Of a DNA stretch of 64,000 nt, positions 22,912 through 33,903 are shown in pieces. Under the pieces are notes generated by a model, which did not search any database, had not been told where the DNA came from, and saw only the letters and a program-made list of their open reading frames with translations. The stretch comes from Cinnamomum chago (taxonomy: Eukaryota > Streptophyta > Magnoliopsida > Laurales > Lauraceae). Location of the stretch: contig CP142455.1 of the NCBI GenBank assembly GCA_038049695.1, positions 27,379,501-27,443,500 of the forward strand, given 5' to 3'. How positions within the stretch are numbered: position 1 is the stretch's first letter; every line of letters starts with the position of its first letter. The translations under genes were made by a program, and so were the position numbers.

Positions 22912-24620
22912 ACATTCAATTAATGAATTTAAATGACATTAGGGTTTAGTATTCTACCAAATTTATATGGAATCCTCATAACCATTAAATTCAGAATACA
23001 TCGGAATCCCAATCCCCGGGGTATGCCTCCTTGGGGAGTGCGAATACCACCTAGATTGGTGCGGATCAAAGTTGGTCAAATTTAGGATTAAGGCTAACTT
23101 TCCATGATCCCCTTCATTCATTATTATCTAGGTATCTCATACCAAATAATGTATGACTCCCGATTTGCTTTGGTTTCTAAAATAAATGAGGCAAATCCCT
23201 GGGGATACTACATCATTATTTTAGTTAAGTGTGACCCACCAACTAGCATTGAATGACAACCGTTGCGAGCAGCTCCTCCTTGGGGAGTGGGCCCCCGCCC
23301 CGTCTCACCAACACTATCCATAGGAGATCCATATCTAGTAGCCAGACAAGTAAAAGCCCTCCGTGGGGAACGGCCATTCTCAAGATGGCGCGAGGCTAAT
23401 ACTTTCCTTACAATGGACCTATGGTGGAAAACCATGGGGATTTCTAAATATAGATGGCCCGCTCCCACTTAATATTTTAGAATTGAGGATTTCTTTGTAA
23501 GGTATTAGGGCCCCATATATGAATATATGAATATCAAATCATCTTATGATATGATCTAAGATTGGTTCCAAGTCAAGTTATTTTTAAGGAAAGTGTAGTT
23601 TCTAAATTAGTGTTACCAATGTGTCCATCTCATGGGTCATAAACACTAATTAGAACTCTTTCCAAAAATTAATTTGATTTGACCAATTTTAGTAACTTGC
23701 TATGTTTGGATCAGATCTGGAATTTTTCTAATTTAAGCATGCATCCATAAATAGAAATTGCAAAAATAGGAACTAGTCCTCTCCTCCACATGGCCCAAGC
23801 GGAATAGACTTCTTGGACTTCTAGACTTTCCAAAATTTGGAATTCCTCAAACTCTTTGGGAAACTCCAGAACTCTTTTGGTAATCTTCAAACTCTTTGAT
23901 TAGGAGTCCAACATCGCTTTCCTTCTTCATCTCGGACATCGCCAGAATTTACAATTTTTTTTTAGAAAAAGATTACATAAATGTCTATGCCTCAATTATG
24001 AGACTTACATGGTAATCTAAAACTGGAATTAAAAGGCTTTAGGAAAATTCATCATGCCTTGCCCTTTCACGGGAAACCAAGGAAACCATGACGCCCTTTA
24101 CATATAGCCTTAAATAAACCAATCACCATAAAAGAAAGCATAAGACTTGTGGGCCATATGGAGAGGATAAGATCACCTGCAAGTTAGTATCTAATACAAC
24201 CATACAAATCACAAAAATAGGCTGCCAAACAATGTTGGAAAAATAGGAAGAGAAAATAGACAAAAAACAAAAAAAAAAACAGTTTCTGCAGAAATTCTGC
24301 AGAAGGCCCGGTTAACCGGCCTGCAAGTCAGCCGGTTAACCGGGCACGGGGCCCGGTTGACCGGCCTGACGAATTTCTGCAGTTGGGTTTTCTTGTTTCT
24401 CGTCCAATCTTTCCCAAATCACTTCCAAAGTGCACCAATGGCTTCCTATGATCCTTCCATCATTATTAAACCCTTTTGTGACTTTCCAAACATGAATTTA
24501 CTATCAAACCAAGCAAATTCATTATTTTGATCCATACATAGCCCTTGTCTCATCTTCTTCACATCTCATGCAAAGGTTAGAGCAAGCTTGCTGGTCTAAC
24601 ATGATTAGAGATGAGGTTAG
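22912..24620 (-). other. Copia 5' leader, no gene
   Basis: About 1.7 kb between the primer site and gag. It includes CTCCTTGGGGAGTG repeated near 23030 and 23275, and the GGTTAACC palindromes at 24307-24366. Short open frames around 23200-23470 have no recognisable domain. Confidence 0.6.
24307..24366. repeat. Cluster of GGTTAACC palindromes in the copia leader
   Basis: Two CCGGTTAACCGG-type palindromes and one near copy (CGGTTGACCGG) lie within 60 bp, flanked by CTGCAGAA words. In element orientation they sit about 270-330 bases after the primer site. A role in RNA dimerisation is possible but is inference. Confidence 0.6.
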
Positions 24621-24632
24621 GCTCTGATACCA
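24621..24632 (-). other. Copia primer-binding site (initiator tRNA-Met type)
   Basis: Minus-strand TGGTATCAGAGC, two bases inside the LTR edge at 24635. It fixes the orientation of the element and identifies the right-hand LTR as the 5' LTR. Confidence 0.85.
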
Positions 24633-24634
24633 AT

Positions 24635-26394
24635 TGTTGGAATATAGGTGGGCTTTCCATGACAGGTTTCAAAAACTTTTGACCCACTTAATGCAGGGAT
24701 CAATTGTATAGAATGCATCAAACCCAATCCAGGATGCGTTTTCCTCAATCTCATAGCCATGTACAGCAACAAACACTATCTCTAAGATAGAAAACAGAAC
24801 ATAAACATGCTTCCACGAAATCCACAACATACATGGATGTAGATATACCTTGGGAGCTTTGTTGTGCTCTAATGGAGGATTTGATTTCTTCTCTTTGGTG
24901 ATGAACAACTTCACTTTCCAAATCAGAATCTTCAACTCCTTTTGATCTTCCAACGCTATGTCCCGTATCAGATTTCTTTTCTCAAGAAGATGGTGGAATC
25001 CTCAAGAGAAAACCCTACTAATAACTCTATGGAACCAAAGGTGAAAGGGAGGGGAAGTTTGAGAAGAAGAGAACTTGTACAACTCTTGCACAAGGGGCTG
25101 AAAATTGCACTATGAATTATGCACGAATTTGAGAGGAGTATTCCTCTATTTATAGCCCTCCATAACTCCTCTTTTCCTATTTGAAATAGAAGTTTAACTC
25201 CCATTACAAATAAGTAAACTTCTCCCTTACTAATTGCCATAGAAGTCCTACTTCCATAACTACTAGTAACTTTCTCCTTTCTAATTAAAATAGAAGTCTT
25301 ACTTCCATTATTAATTAGTAGCTTACCATTACCACTATTAGAAGTCTCACTTCAAATAAAAAAGGTAACCTTCCTTTTAGAGTTCAAGTAGAATTAGTAT
25401 CTTCTAATAAATTGGGCTAGCGTGGGGACCACTAGGGATTCCTTAGAAAGCTGGCTCCAACTGGGACACGCGACCCCACATCTCATGTGTAATCCGGGCC
25501 CACAGTTAATTGCAAATAACTCCACTATATAAATGCAATTGAACTCCAGTCTTAGGAATATATTTCAATTAAGACCCTAAACTTCCACAGTACCACAAGT
25601 AGGCCTCTCCATCTATATCCATGGATCAGATAGACCGTCCTCCAAATTAGATCCATATCTTATTATCCTTGAGCCCCAATTAATTATAGTAATCATTTGG
25701 TACCGATCCAATTAACTCTTAATCGGACTGGGTGCGCACTTACCAATGATAAATCCATTAATTGGCACAAGGGAATATTTAAGATAGATTCCTTCTTGAC
25801 TATTGAATGTTCTCACAGTTCTACTACCACGTACCCAAATCACCGAGGTGTTGACCTACAATTGGCCTCACTCATTGGTGACTCAAAGCAAATGAATAGA
25901 TAGAAACTTGAGTTCATTAATGTCTCAGGATTATGAGCCTATTGCTAGGGAATTATGAGAGCAGACCTTAATAATAAAGACAGTGTATATAAGGTGCTTC
26001 TCATGGTCCTTCAATACATCCAATGTACCAGCATCATGATCCAGAATCTTACATTCCGATGATCGAGATAAATCATACTATCTCATAGTGATCAAAATGC
26101 TGCAACCTTGTCAGATGAGGTGTCCAGTCTCATCACTGGTTGTGAAGATATTTTAAGTATAAGATTTGTGACATATATCTCCCGTATGTGGATCTCATCC
26201 ATATACATATATCACATCTAATATACTAATGGGACCCAGTTCATCTCATGAACCATTATGTCATATATATTGGTCATGTGCATTAAGTAATAAATCACCA
26301 TTCATCTCATGAAAGGAAAGCATGATTATATTGATAAATAAAGAATTTAATCAATCTATTCATCATATACTGGTATTGAGACCATATAATCTAT
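24635..26394 (-). repeat. Copia 5' LTR (about 1.76 kb)
   Basis: The inner edge is TGTTGGAATATAGG beside the primer site. The outer edge near 26394 (GACCATATAATCTA) lacks the last three bases seen in the other copy and adjoins the leader of element B. It is clearly diverged from the copy at 17883-19399, with many substitutions and small indels, so it is older than the Tekay element. Open frames inside are not genes. Confidence 0.78.
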
Positions 26395-26478
26395 TCATCA
26401 TATTCCATTTATGATCACCATATTCTCGTGATTACTAATGGATATGGTCTTGTTTCAGAAGTTTTCCAAAAACTAACA

Positions 26479-27399
26479 ATGGCAGCTTCATTAACCATCA
26501 CCTTTGATGAGAACAAGTACCAGCTGATGCTTCAAGAGAAGCAAACCAAGCGCACCTACAAGCGCCCCGCCAGTTGTCAAAGAATTACCACCCTTGGCGA
26601 CTCCCAGAACAGCGGGTCGACCTTAACTCCCCGGACCATCGTCTTCGGGTCGCTGGGACCATTCCCACTTCCCGTAGAAGAAAATGCAACTGCCAAGAAG
26701 CAGAAAACTGCCATCGGACATGTCGCTGCTCCGACACCAAAGGTGGCCATCAGAAAACCTGAAGCCCATGGTAACCCTACGAAGCCTCAACCTACAAGAA
26801 ACCAGGTCTGCTCAAAGACTTGGTCTCCAAGACCTTCACCCAAACAAAGAAGGTCACAAACACCTGCAAAGCCAGCATACCTGGCCCCGCTCAAGGAGAA
26901 CCGGTTCTACCCTCTCGCATACATGAAAGAGGAGAAACCTACCCTCCACCAAACAAGAAAACCAACTCAGCACGAGCCGGCTTGCTCCTACAAGCCCAAA
27001 ATCAAGTCATGCATCATCAGGCCTCCGGAAGAACCTACAAAGGCCTGCACTCCTGCGAGTCGACCCTTCCTCTCAACAGGGGCCGAACTCGCCAAATTCA
27101 AAGCTTCGCTGCGACAGGCAAAGGACCGCGTCCAGATCCTGTCACTGTCAGTCTTCAAAGAAGACAAGCTCGGCTGCTGCGCACCAGGGACTACGTCCTT
27201 TATTACCAGAGCACAGCCAGAGCTAACCGAAGCTCAAATCACTCGTCGTATGCACCGCCGCGCGGCATATCGACAAAAGAGACTAGAGAAGCAAAGAACC
27301 CAGGATTCTGCACTTCAGGTCTCCCAAAAATGGGTCGAAAAAGAAAAACCCGACCAAGTTGTTGTTGTCCATATGGTTGGCAAAACCAGAAAACGCTAG
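26479..27399 (+). CDS. Element B ORF1, upstream of gag (306 aa)
   Basis: Starts MAASLTITFDENKYQLML, conserved with copy A, which supports this start over the in-frame upstream one. It is basic and proline-rich. PLKENRFYPLAYMKEEKP lies near residue 145, and the C-terminal third has a charged, helix-prone stretch (ITRRMHRRAAYRQKRLEKQ). No known domain is recognised. It ends at a single TAG (27397-27399), and the same frame continues straight into gag, so the stop may be a mutation or a read-through point. Comparable ORFs of unknown role precede gag in Ogre elements. Confidence 0.7.
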   Translation: MAASLTITFDENKYQLMLQEKQTKRTYKRPASCQRITTLGDSQNSGSTLTPRTIVFGSLGPFPLPVEENATAKKQKTAIGHVAAPTPKVAIRKPEAHGNPTKPQPTRNQVCSKTWSPRPSPKQRRSQTPAKPAYLAPLKENRFYPLAYMKEEKPTLHQTRKPTQHEPACSYKPKIKSCIIRPPEEPTKACTPASRPFLSTGAELAKFKASLRQAKDRVQILSLSVFKEDKLGCCAPGTTSFITRAQPELTEAQITRRMHRRAAYRQKRLEKQRTQDSALQVSQKWVEKEKPDQVVVVHMVGKTRKR

Positions 27400-30300
27400 A
27401 AGTCAGCAACAAAAATCCATGTTAGGCGTCCGGTGACTCGCAGCGTCTCCCGGACACGAAGACATAAAGAAAACTCTCCCGCTCCTTCAAGCCAAGGATA
27501 TCGGAGTAACCACTCTTCGAGCTCTTCATCTAAAAGAATGAGCTCCAGCTCAGTCACCAAGACAATATCTTCATTCAACTCTCGAGGAATGAACGTCCTG
27601 GTCACAAATACTGAGCAACCTCCACCACATGATGACGTAGCTGCACGCATCCAGCAGCTGGAACAAGGACAGCAGAGAATAGAGGCCCTAATGGAAAACC
27701 TCCTTCTCACTATCCAACGTCTGCCAAACAATGAAGCTCCTCCGAGCCATCAAGGCGATGAGGAAAATGCGGAAAACAGTGAGTCACGCGCCCTTACCAA
27801 AAAGGACGTTGACGATATCCTCGCCAAAGCAAAAGAAGAGGATACACTAAAGGAGCATGGGATCAAGCCACCATATCCCTTGTGGATGGACTCGGTCCCG
27901 TTCCCTACAAAATTCAAGCAACCTACTATCCAAACATATACGGGGAAAGGTTCAGCCAGACAGCACGTCATCCATTTCAAGATCCTGACGGGAGCTATTG
28001 CGGATCAAGATGCCCTCAAAATCCGCCTCTTTGCAAGTACCCTAAAAGGTACGGCCTTTGATTGGTACTCCACTCTGCCGGAGGACTCCATTCAAAATTG
28101 TGCCATGCTGGAGACACGCTTCCTAACCCACTTCAAAGGTGAGGATCATCCTGTTACTATGGCTCAGCTCTGCAGCCTAAAACAGGGAGAGAATGAGTCA
28201 ACATATGACTTCATTCATAAGTGGAAGGCAATGGCATACAAATGCTCCGATGTACTGCCACAAGCGTCACTGGTCGACATCTGCCGAAACAACATGAGAG
28301 CAAGAATCCGCTCCATGATCATCGGCAACAAATCAAAGAACCTGGGAGAACTCCTGGAAGCAGCTATGGAAGCTGAAACGGTGATCAAAGACCTCAACAG
28401 TCAGAAATCATCAAAGAAAGAGCCAACTGCCATTGCAACCTCAAAACCAAAGAAAAAGGAGGTTCTCAATGTGCAAACCAAGTCAGCTCCTCAGCAGCCA
28501 AAGAAAGCTGAAAACAAAGATGCAGGTAAAAAGCCTGAACTCTCTGATGCCTTCAAAGAACGAGTAGAGAAGAAATACCCGTTCGATGAAGATGTTGAAG
28601 AAATCTTTGGGGCACTTCTCGCAAACGGTAAACTCACCTTGCCTGACCCCAAAAGACCAAGAGATGTTGGCAAAACCAACGATCCTCGGTTCTGTCCATA
28701 CCATCAGATGGTCTCGCATCCTCTCAGTCAATGCTTTGTTGTGAGAGAGAAGATAAATGAGATGTGGAAAAATGGAGTCATTACCTTCGACAAGAACTAT
28801 GGGTCTGCCTCCGTCAACATGGTGTCGTGTGGACAAAAACAAAAATCACCAAAAGAGAAGATCACTACTTCCTTCAAGGTGATAAAGATGACCCAAACGT
28901 CCCAAAAGTTGGTTCCATATCCAACATCAGACGGACAGCCCATATGGGTACACCCCGATATCCTAGAAGATGAAAATTGGGAGGTCGTCAAAACAAAGCC
29001 AACCGCTCGACAGCGAAGGCAAGCCAGGAGACAACTCCGCAAGCTCAAACAGCAGGAGAAAGCTCCGAAAAAGCAAGAACTCACTGAAAGGGCAGAGACC
29101 TCCTCCACCGCTTCACTGGGGACAACAGAAGAGTCCTCTCCTAAGACTTCAAAGGCGGCAAGAAGATTCACTCTTGGTGATTTCATGCCACCACACCTCA
29201 AAGAAGAAACTATGCAAGGGGCATCATACTCTTGCAACTCGGTGGTCGGATTCCCCATGGATGGATACGAGTCCAGTGACACCGCCAGTGACATCGATGA
29301 ATGGGAGGAATCCCTGAAAACAGGAGAATATCTCTCCGACGAGGAATGGATCCCTGAATCTTATCTTATGCCAGTAATCTGGTATAACCCATTACAGCAG
29401 CAAGGATCCTCGTCTGATGATGAAGAAGACCAAGAGGCTGTTCAAGAAAACACTCCAGTGGAACCCAGCCATGTTGAACCACAAGGAGCAGACGAAGAAG
29501 AAGATTTGGCTCCCGTGCCTGATCTCGATGAATACGCAAGGATCTTGCAGCACCTTGCTATAGAGCAAGAACAAGGTCGCATTAATCAGCTTCGTCACAA
29601 CCCAGCACCGGAAGTTCCTGAAAATCTACAGGAATCTCCTCCGGTAACCCCGGAAAACGAAGAAAGCTGTTGGATCGATGATCCTCCTACATCTGAGGAC
29701 GAATCTGATTCCCAACAGTTCATCTTAGAGGCATCTTCCGTCAAAGTTACTTACAATGCAATAGTTCAGGATGATAATTCATCACCTTCTCAAGCTTCGT
29801 CTCCTGGAACAGTAACATCGGAACTCAAACCTCTTCCGACTGATCACCTTGAAGAAATTCCAGCCAGTGAAATCTTCTTCAGAGAAAATCCGGTCAATTG
29901 GTCCCAAATGCCCGATCTCATCGGTGATGTCTGGACCAACAAAATATTTGATAAAGAAGGAAAGTTGCTGGATGCTGTTCAGGACTTGCTCCCGGAAAAT
30001 GCTCCATGCAACACAATTACTGAAGATGGCAATGCTGACACAGAGACATCTTCAGCAAATGAGGAGGAACAACCCCTCGATCTTGAGGATGATCTTCCAA
30101 ACAAAGACCCTTCTCCAGAAGCTCTTGAAGTTGGTAGAGGTACCCGTTCTGGCCGGGATTACCACAAAAACTACAACCAACCTTCTGCTTCTTATGCCAA
30201 TCCTTCGGGAAAACAAGCTGTAAACGCCCGTAGTAGCAAGAATAATGAAAATGCAGGCCCCGAGGATGCTTTCAAGTACGACTTGATTCAATACTTCAAA

Positions 30301-30426
30301 CACATACCTGCACATCTGCACATCCTAGACTTATTACGAATGTCACCACAGACTCGTGATAATCTCATTTCAGAACTACAAATGCTGGATGCGGATGTCG
30401 ACAAACATGCCCCACAAGTCCTATAA
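27400..30426 (+). CDS. Element B gag polyprotein
   Basis: Open from the ORF1 stop to 30426. The first ATG in this frame is at 27538. The retrotransposon gag (capsid) domain lies at about 27890-28390, with FDWYSTLPEDSI and ESTYDFIHKWKAMAYKC. A Cys/His motif, FCPYHQMVSHPLSQC, lies near 28690-28735 in place of a classical knuckle. The C-terminal half is acidic and low-complexity, ending with LLRMSPQTRDNLISEL and HAPQVL. It forms the virus-like particle and packages the element RNA. A copy of the C-terminus is present in element A at 4480-4965. Unlike pol, the frame is unbroken. Confidence 0.82.
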   Translation, partial: KSATKIHVRRPVTRSVSRTRRHKENSPAPSSQGYRSNHSSSSSSKRMSSSSVTKTISSFNSRGMNVLVTNTEQPPPHDDVAARIQQLEQGQQRIEALMENLLLTIQRLPNNEAPPSHQGDEENAENSESRALTKKDVDDILAKAKEEDTLKEHGIKPPYPLWMDSVPFPTKFKQPTIQTYTGKGSARQHVIHFKILTGAIADQDALKIRLFASTLKGTAFDWYSTLPEDSIQNCAMLETRFLTHFKGEDHPVTMAQLCSLKQGENESTYDFIHKWKAMAYKCSDVLPQASLVDICRNNMRARIRSMIIGNKSKNLGELLEAAMEAETVIKDLNSQKSSKKEPTAIATSKPKKKEVLNVQTKSAPQQPKKAENKDAGKKPELSDAFKERVEKKYPFDEDVEEIFGALLANGKLTLPDPKRPRDVGKTNDPRFCPYHQMVSHPLSQCFVVREKINEMWKNGVITFDKNYGSASVNMVSCGQKQKSPKEKITTSFKVIKMTQTSQKLVPYPTSDGQPIWVHPDILEDENWEVVKTKPTARQRRQARRQLRKLKQQEKAPKKQELTERAETSSTASLGTTEESSPKTSKAARRFTLGDFMPPHLKEETMQGASYSCNSVVGFPMDGYESSDTASDIDEWEESLKTGEYLSDEEWIPESYLMPVIWYNPLQQQGSSSDDEEDQEAVQENTPVEPSHVEPQGADEEEDLAPVPDLDEYARILQHLAIEQEQGRINQLRHNPAPEVPENLQESPPVTPENEESCWIDDPPTSEDESDSQQFILEASSVKVTYNAIVQDDNSSPSQASSPGTVTSELKPLPTDHLEEIPASEIFFRENPVNWSQMPDLIGDVWTNKIFDKEGKLLDAVQDLLPENAPCNTITEDGNADTETSSANEEEQPLDLEDDLPNKDPSPEALEVGRGTRSGRDYHKNYNQPSASYANPSGKQAVNARSSKNNENAGPEDAFKYDLIQYFKHIPAHLHILDLLRMSPQTRDNLISELQMLDADVDKHAPQVL

Positions 30427-31025
30427 ATTGAAATGGACTATAGGGTCAAAAAATCGAAAACTCCCTCAAAAGGAGAAAGAAGAAAACTGAGGTATCCTGC
30501 ATCGAATGCCTCTCGATTCAAAAAGCAGCAAGTGCAACCATCGCCTTCACCAAGGAAGACCTCCTGCTAGGCGAGACAAAGCATAACCGACCCCTGTACT
30601 TCACCGGGTACATCAAAGAGGTGCCAGTACGCAGAATCCAGATCGATCCAGGTTCTGCACTCAACCTCATCTCCACTTCGGCACTCGAAGAACTGGGCAT
30701 TCCGCCTAGCAAGCTGAGTCACACGTCTTTGTCCATCTTTGGATATGATGGCAGCGCTCAAAGGTCGATCGGCAAAATCAGGTTCAAGTTGCAAATCGGT
30801 GATCTTATCTCCGAGGTCACTGTCTATGCAATAAAGACCCCTTCATGCTACAACATCCTTCTCGTACGCCCCTGGATACACGAGAATGGTGTTGTCCCTT
30901 CGACTTTACATCAGTGCATCAAGTTCGTTGGCAATGACGGCTTGATTCATCGAGTGTTTGCAGAAAAAAAAGCCCTTCAAAGGCAAAGAAGTCTATTTTG
31001 CAGATGCTCAGATGTACAAAGATGA
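30427..31025 (+). pseudogene. Element B protease
   Basis: Aspartic protease of the polyprotein. The catalytic loop reads IDPGSALNLIS near 30645-30675, followed by PSKLSHTSLSIFGYDG and PSCYNILLVRPWIH, the typical end of a gypsy protease. The frame is reached only after a shift from the gag frame between 30430 and 30500. It breaks again at a run of eight A residues (about 30963-30970) where copy A has one base fewer or a C. Copy A reads LLGRPWIH where B has LLVRPWIH. Confidence 0.75.
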
Positions 31026-32130
31026 AAAAGAAGAAAGGGAGGAAGAAACAGCACCCTTTGCCGAAAATCTCCAGAAAGACAAAGGCAAGGCTCCTCAGCA
31101 ATCACCAGAAGAAAACAAACCCTCTATCAAAACCGAAGAGAATAATCAATCTCCCTTCATGGTCTCCCTCAAGTCTTCAAAGCCTCTAGTGATCACCACC
31201 AAAGCAAAGAAGACAAAACAAAAGGCTGGGGGCAAGTTAGCTGTCTCCTTCGTGTCTATCTTGCAAGACACGGATTCGGACTCAGAGCCAGAAGACGACA
31301 CATCGTCAAGCCAAGCTGATGATCAACAAGTTCAACCCGCTCTCACTCCGATGGAGACAACCGTTGACATAGAAGATCCGGCATCTGCTTCCTTCGTTGT
31401 TCCAGCAACATCAGGAGAAGAAAACCCAATCTTCTTCCATAAATCGGGAGTTTCTTCATCAAATTCTTCGCTTGAACCTTTCCAAAATGAAGGTATGCCT
31501 TAACTATCCCTATATAGTCCAATGGCACAAGCTATCATGAAGAAATTGGGCTTCGACGCTCGGAACCCAATCGGTTTGGGAGGTGGCCGTGGTATTATCA
31601 CGCCATTGGAACCAACCCTGACCAAAAGTCAACTGGAAGGTTGGAAACCCCACCGCCACATAGAAAAGTCTTCACATGGCCTGGGGTATGATCCTGACGC
31701 TCCCTTGAGACAGTTGACACAAAGGCTGCAAAGTCATCTTGCTGACCAAGCCTCAACATCTCATATTAATGAAGACATCGATCTCCCCGGATATCTCTTT
31801 GAAGAGTCACCCGTCGAAGATTCAGGAAGCTCACCCAATTGGTATGATTTCTCGGAAGATGAAGAGGAATTGACCGATGATACGGATACACGATTTTCTA
31901 GCCCAGAAGAACCATCATCTCCAAAAGAAGTGCCCTACTTCGACCTAGTTTCAACAGGTGATTGGAACCATCTCTTAGCAAATCTTGATAAAAGTACCAA
32001 TCAAGAAGACCCATGGACAAAAGCAGAGCCGTGGTCTGTAGATACCTTTGGAACTCCAGAAGGCTTTGTTGGGCTGGAAGCTTCCAAAAATATTATGGAG
32101 GAACCACCTTCAAACCTTCCAACTGAAGAT
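30958..32130 (+). pseudogene. Element B acidic linker with G-patch-like segment
   Basis: Between protease and RT. First a Lys/Glu-rich then Ser/Asp-rich low-complexity stretch, a TAA at 31501 where copy A has CAA (Gln), then MAQAIMKKLGFDARNPIGLG (from 31522) with GGGRGI after it. The glycine pattern resembles a G-patch. An acidic region with SSHG and DEEELTDDTD stretches leads into the RT. The segment is conserved between A and B, suggesting past function, perhaps RNA binding next to the protease. Confidence 0.65.
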
Positions 32131-32919
32131 TCTGTTCAAAAGATAGACTTGGGAAAACCTGATAACCCACGTCCTGTATTCATAAGCAAGAATATAAAGG
32201 ATGATGAGTTACCCGAGTATATCGCGTTTCTTTATGAGTTCGTTGATTCTTTTGCATGGTCTTACGCTGAGATACCTGGCTTAGACCCCAAAATAGCAGT
32301 CCACAAACTCAATCTTCAAAAAGATATCAAGCCTGTCAAACAAGGCCAAAGGAGGTTCCGTCCTGACGTGATGGACAAAATTGAACAAGAAGTTCAAAAA
32401 TTCAAAAGCGTTGGCTTCATCCGTGAGGAACAACATCCTGAATGGTTGGCCAACATCATCCCCGTGACAAAGAAAAATGGGCAAATCAGGATCTGCATTG
32501 ATTACAGAGACCTGAACAATGCATGCCCAAAAGATGAATTCCCGCTCCCTATACCGGAGGTGATGATCGACAACACCTGTGGGTTCGAGCGAATGACATT
32601 CATGGATGGCTTCTCTGGCTACAATCAGATAAAGATGCATCCTGAAGATGAAAAACACGCAGCATTTCAGACCCCGTTTGGCGTGTATTGCTACTCTGTC
32701 ATGCCATTTGGTCTGAAGAATGCCGGCGCTACATATCAGAGGGCTATGATGAAGATATTCCAAGATATGCAGCACAAGACGGTCGAATGTTATGTCGATG
32801 ACCTCGCCGTCAAAAGCAAAAGAAAAGAAGACCATCTCAAAGATCTTCGAGAAGTCTTCCTCCGACTTCGTAAACATAAACTGCGAATGAATACCCTCAA
32901 ATGCTTCTTCGGTGTTTGA
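32131..32919 (+). pseudogene. Element B reverse transcriptase
   Basis: RT motifs are FVDSFAWSYAEIPGLDP (near 32240), ICIDYRDLNNACPKDEFP (from about 32490), FMDGFSGYNQIKMHPED, MPFGLKNAGATYQRAM and the catalytic YVDD at 32791-32802. It ends KCFFGV followed by TGA at 32917-32919, where copy A encodes Ser (TCA). The frame continues on the other side (SGKFLGFIV), so this is a point nonsense change. It would copy element RNA to DNA. Confidence 0.85.
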
Positions 32920-33903
32920 TCGGGTAAGTTCCTCGGATTCATAGTTCGGAAAATCGGAATAGAACTTGACCCCATCAAAGTCAAGGCTATCTTAAAAATG
33001 CCATCTCCAAGAACCCTAAGACAATTAAAAGGGCTCCAAGGAAGATTGGCATACATTCGACGGTTCATCTCCAACCTATCAGGGAAGTGTCGTCCATTCT
33101 CTCGGTTAATGAAGAAAGGTGTCGATTTTGTCTGGGATGCTGAATGTGAAGCCGTGTTCCAGGACATCAAGTCATACCTGACTAAACCTCCAGTGTTGGC
33201 TGCCCCCACAACTGGAAAACCATTCCTCTTGTACACAAGAGCCCTTGACTGTTCTTTAGGCGCTCTACTCGCACAAAAGAATGACGAGGGAAAAGAAGCT
33301 GCTCTATATTACCTTAGCTGCATGTTGATAGGTGTAGAGCATCGCTACTCTCCAGTCGAAAAAGAATGCTTGGCAGTGATGTTCGCCGTACAAAAACTGC
33401 GTCACTACCTGCTATCCAACACAGTGTACCTGATTTCGAGGATCAACCTCCTAAAGGTCCTTGTCACAAAAGCAGGTTCTCTCAATGTCCAACTGGCAAA
33501 ATGGTCCATCCTCCTGTCACAATTTGACATTAGGTATGTACCACAAAAAGCAATCAAAGGCCAAGCTCTAGCAGACTTCCTCGCGGAGCATCCATTGCCT
33601 AAAGATTCTCCACTCAGGGATGACCTCCCAGACGAACAGGTCTACAATGTGGAGACTTCCTTATCAAATGCTTCCTGGCACATGTACTTCGATGGCGCAA
33701 CCAGGACAAATGAAAAGGGAAATCAAATATCGGGAATTGGCATTCTCTTTGTTAGTCCCGACAAATACATGATTCCACACGCATTCTCGCTACTGGAACC
33801 ATGTTCAAACAATGCAGCTGAGTACCAAGCCCTCATCGTAGGATTAGAGCTCACCTTGAATCCGGCATCACTACGCTGGAAGCTTTTGGAGACTCTCAAC
33901 TGA
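32920..33903 (+). pseudogene. Element B RNase H and archaeal-type RNase H
   Basis: In frame with the RT once the TGA is passed. RNase H (about 33120-33600) contains LLYTRALDCSLGALL and VEHRYSPVEKECLAVMFAVQ. The conserved first acidic position looks altered (TRAL where TDAS is usual). Archaeal-type RNase H begins at about 33680 (MYFDGATRTNEKG) with NNAAEYQALIVGLEL. A one-base loss near 33853 breaks the frame just before GDSQLI. The two RNase H domains in tandem mark the Tat lineage. Confidence 0.8.
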
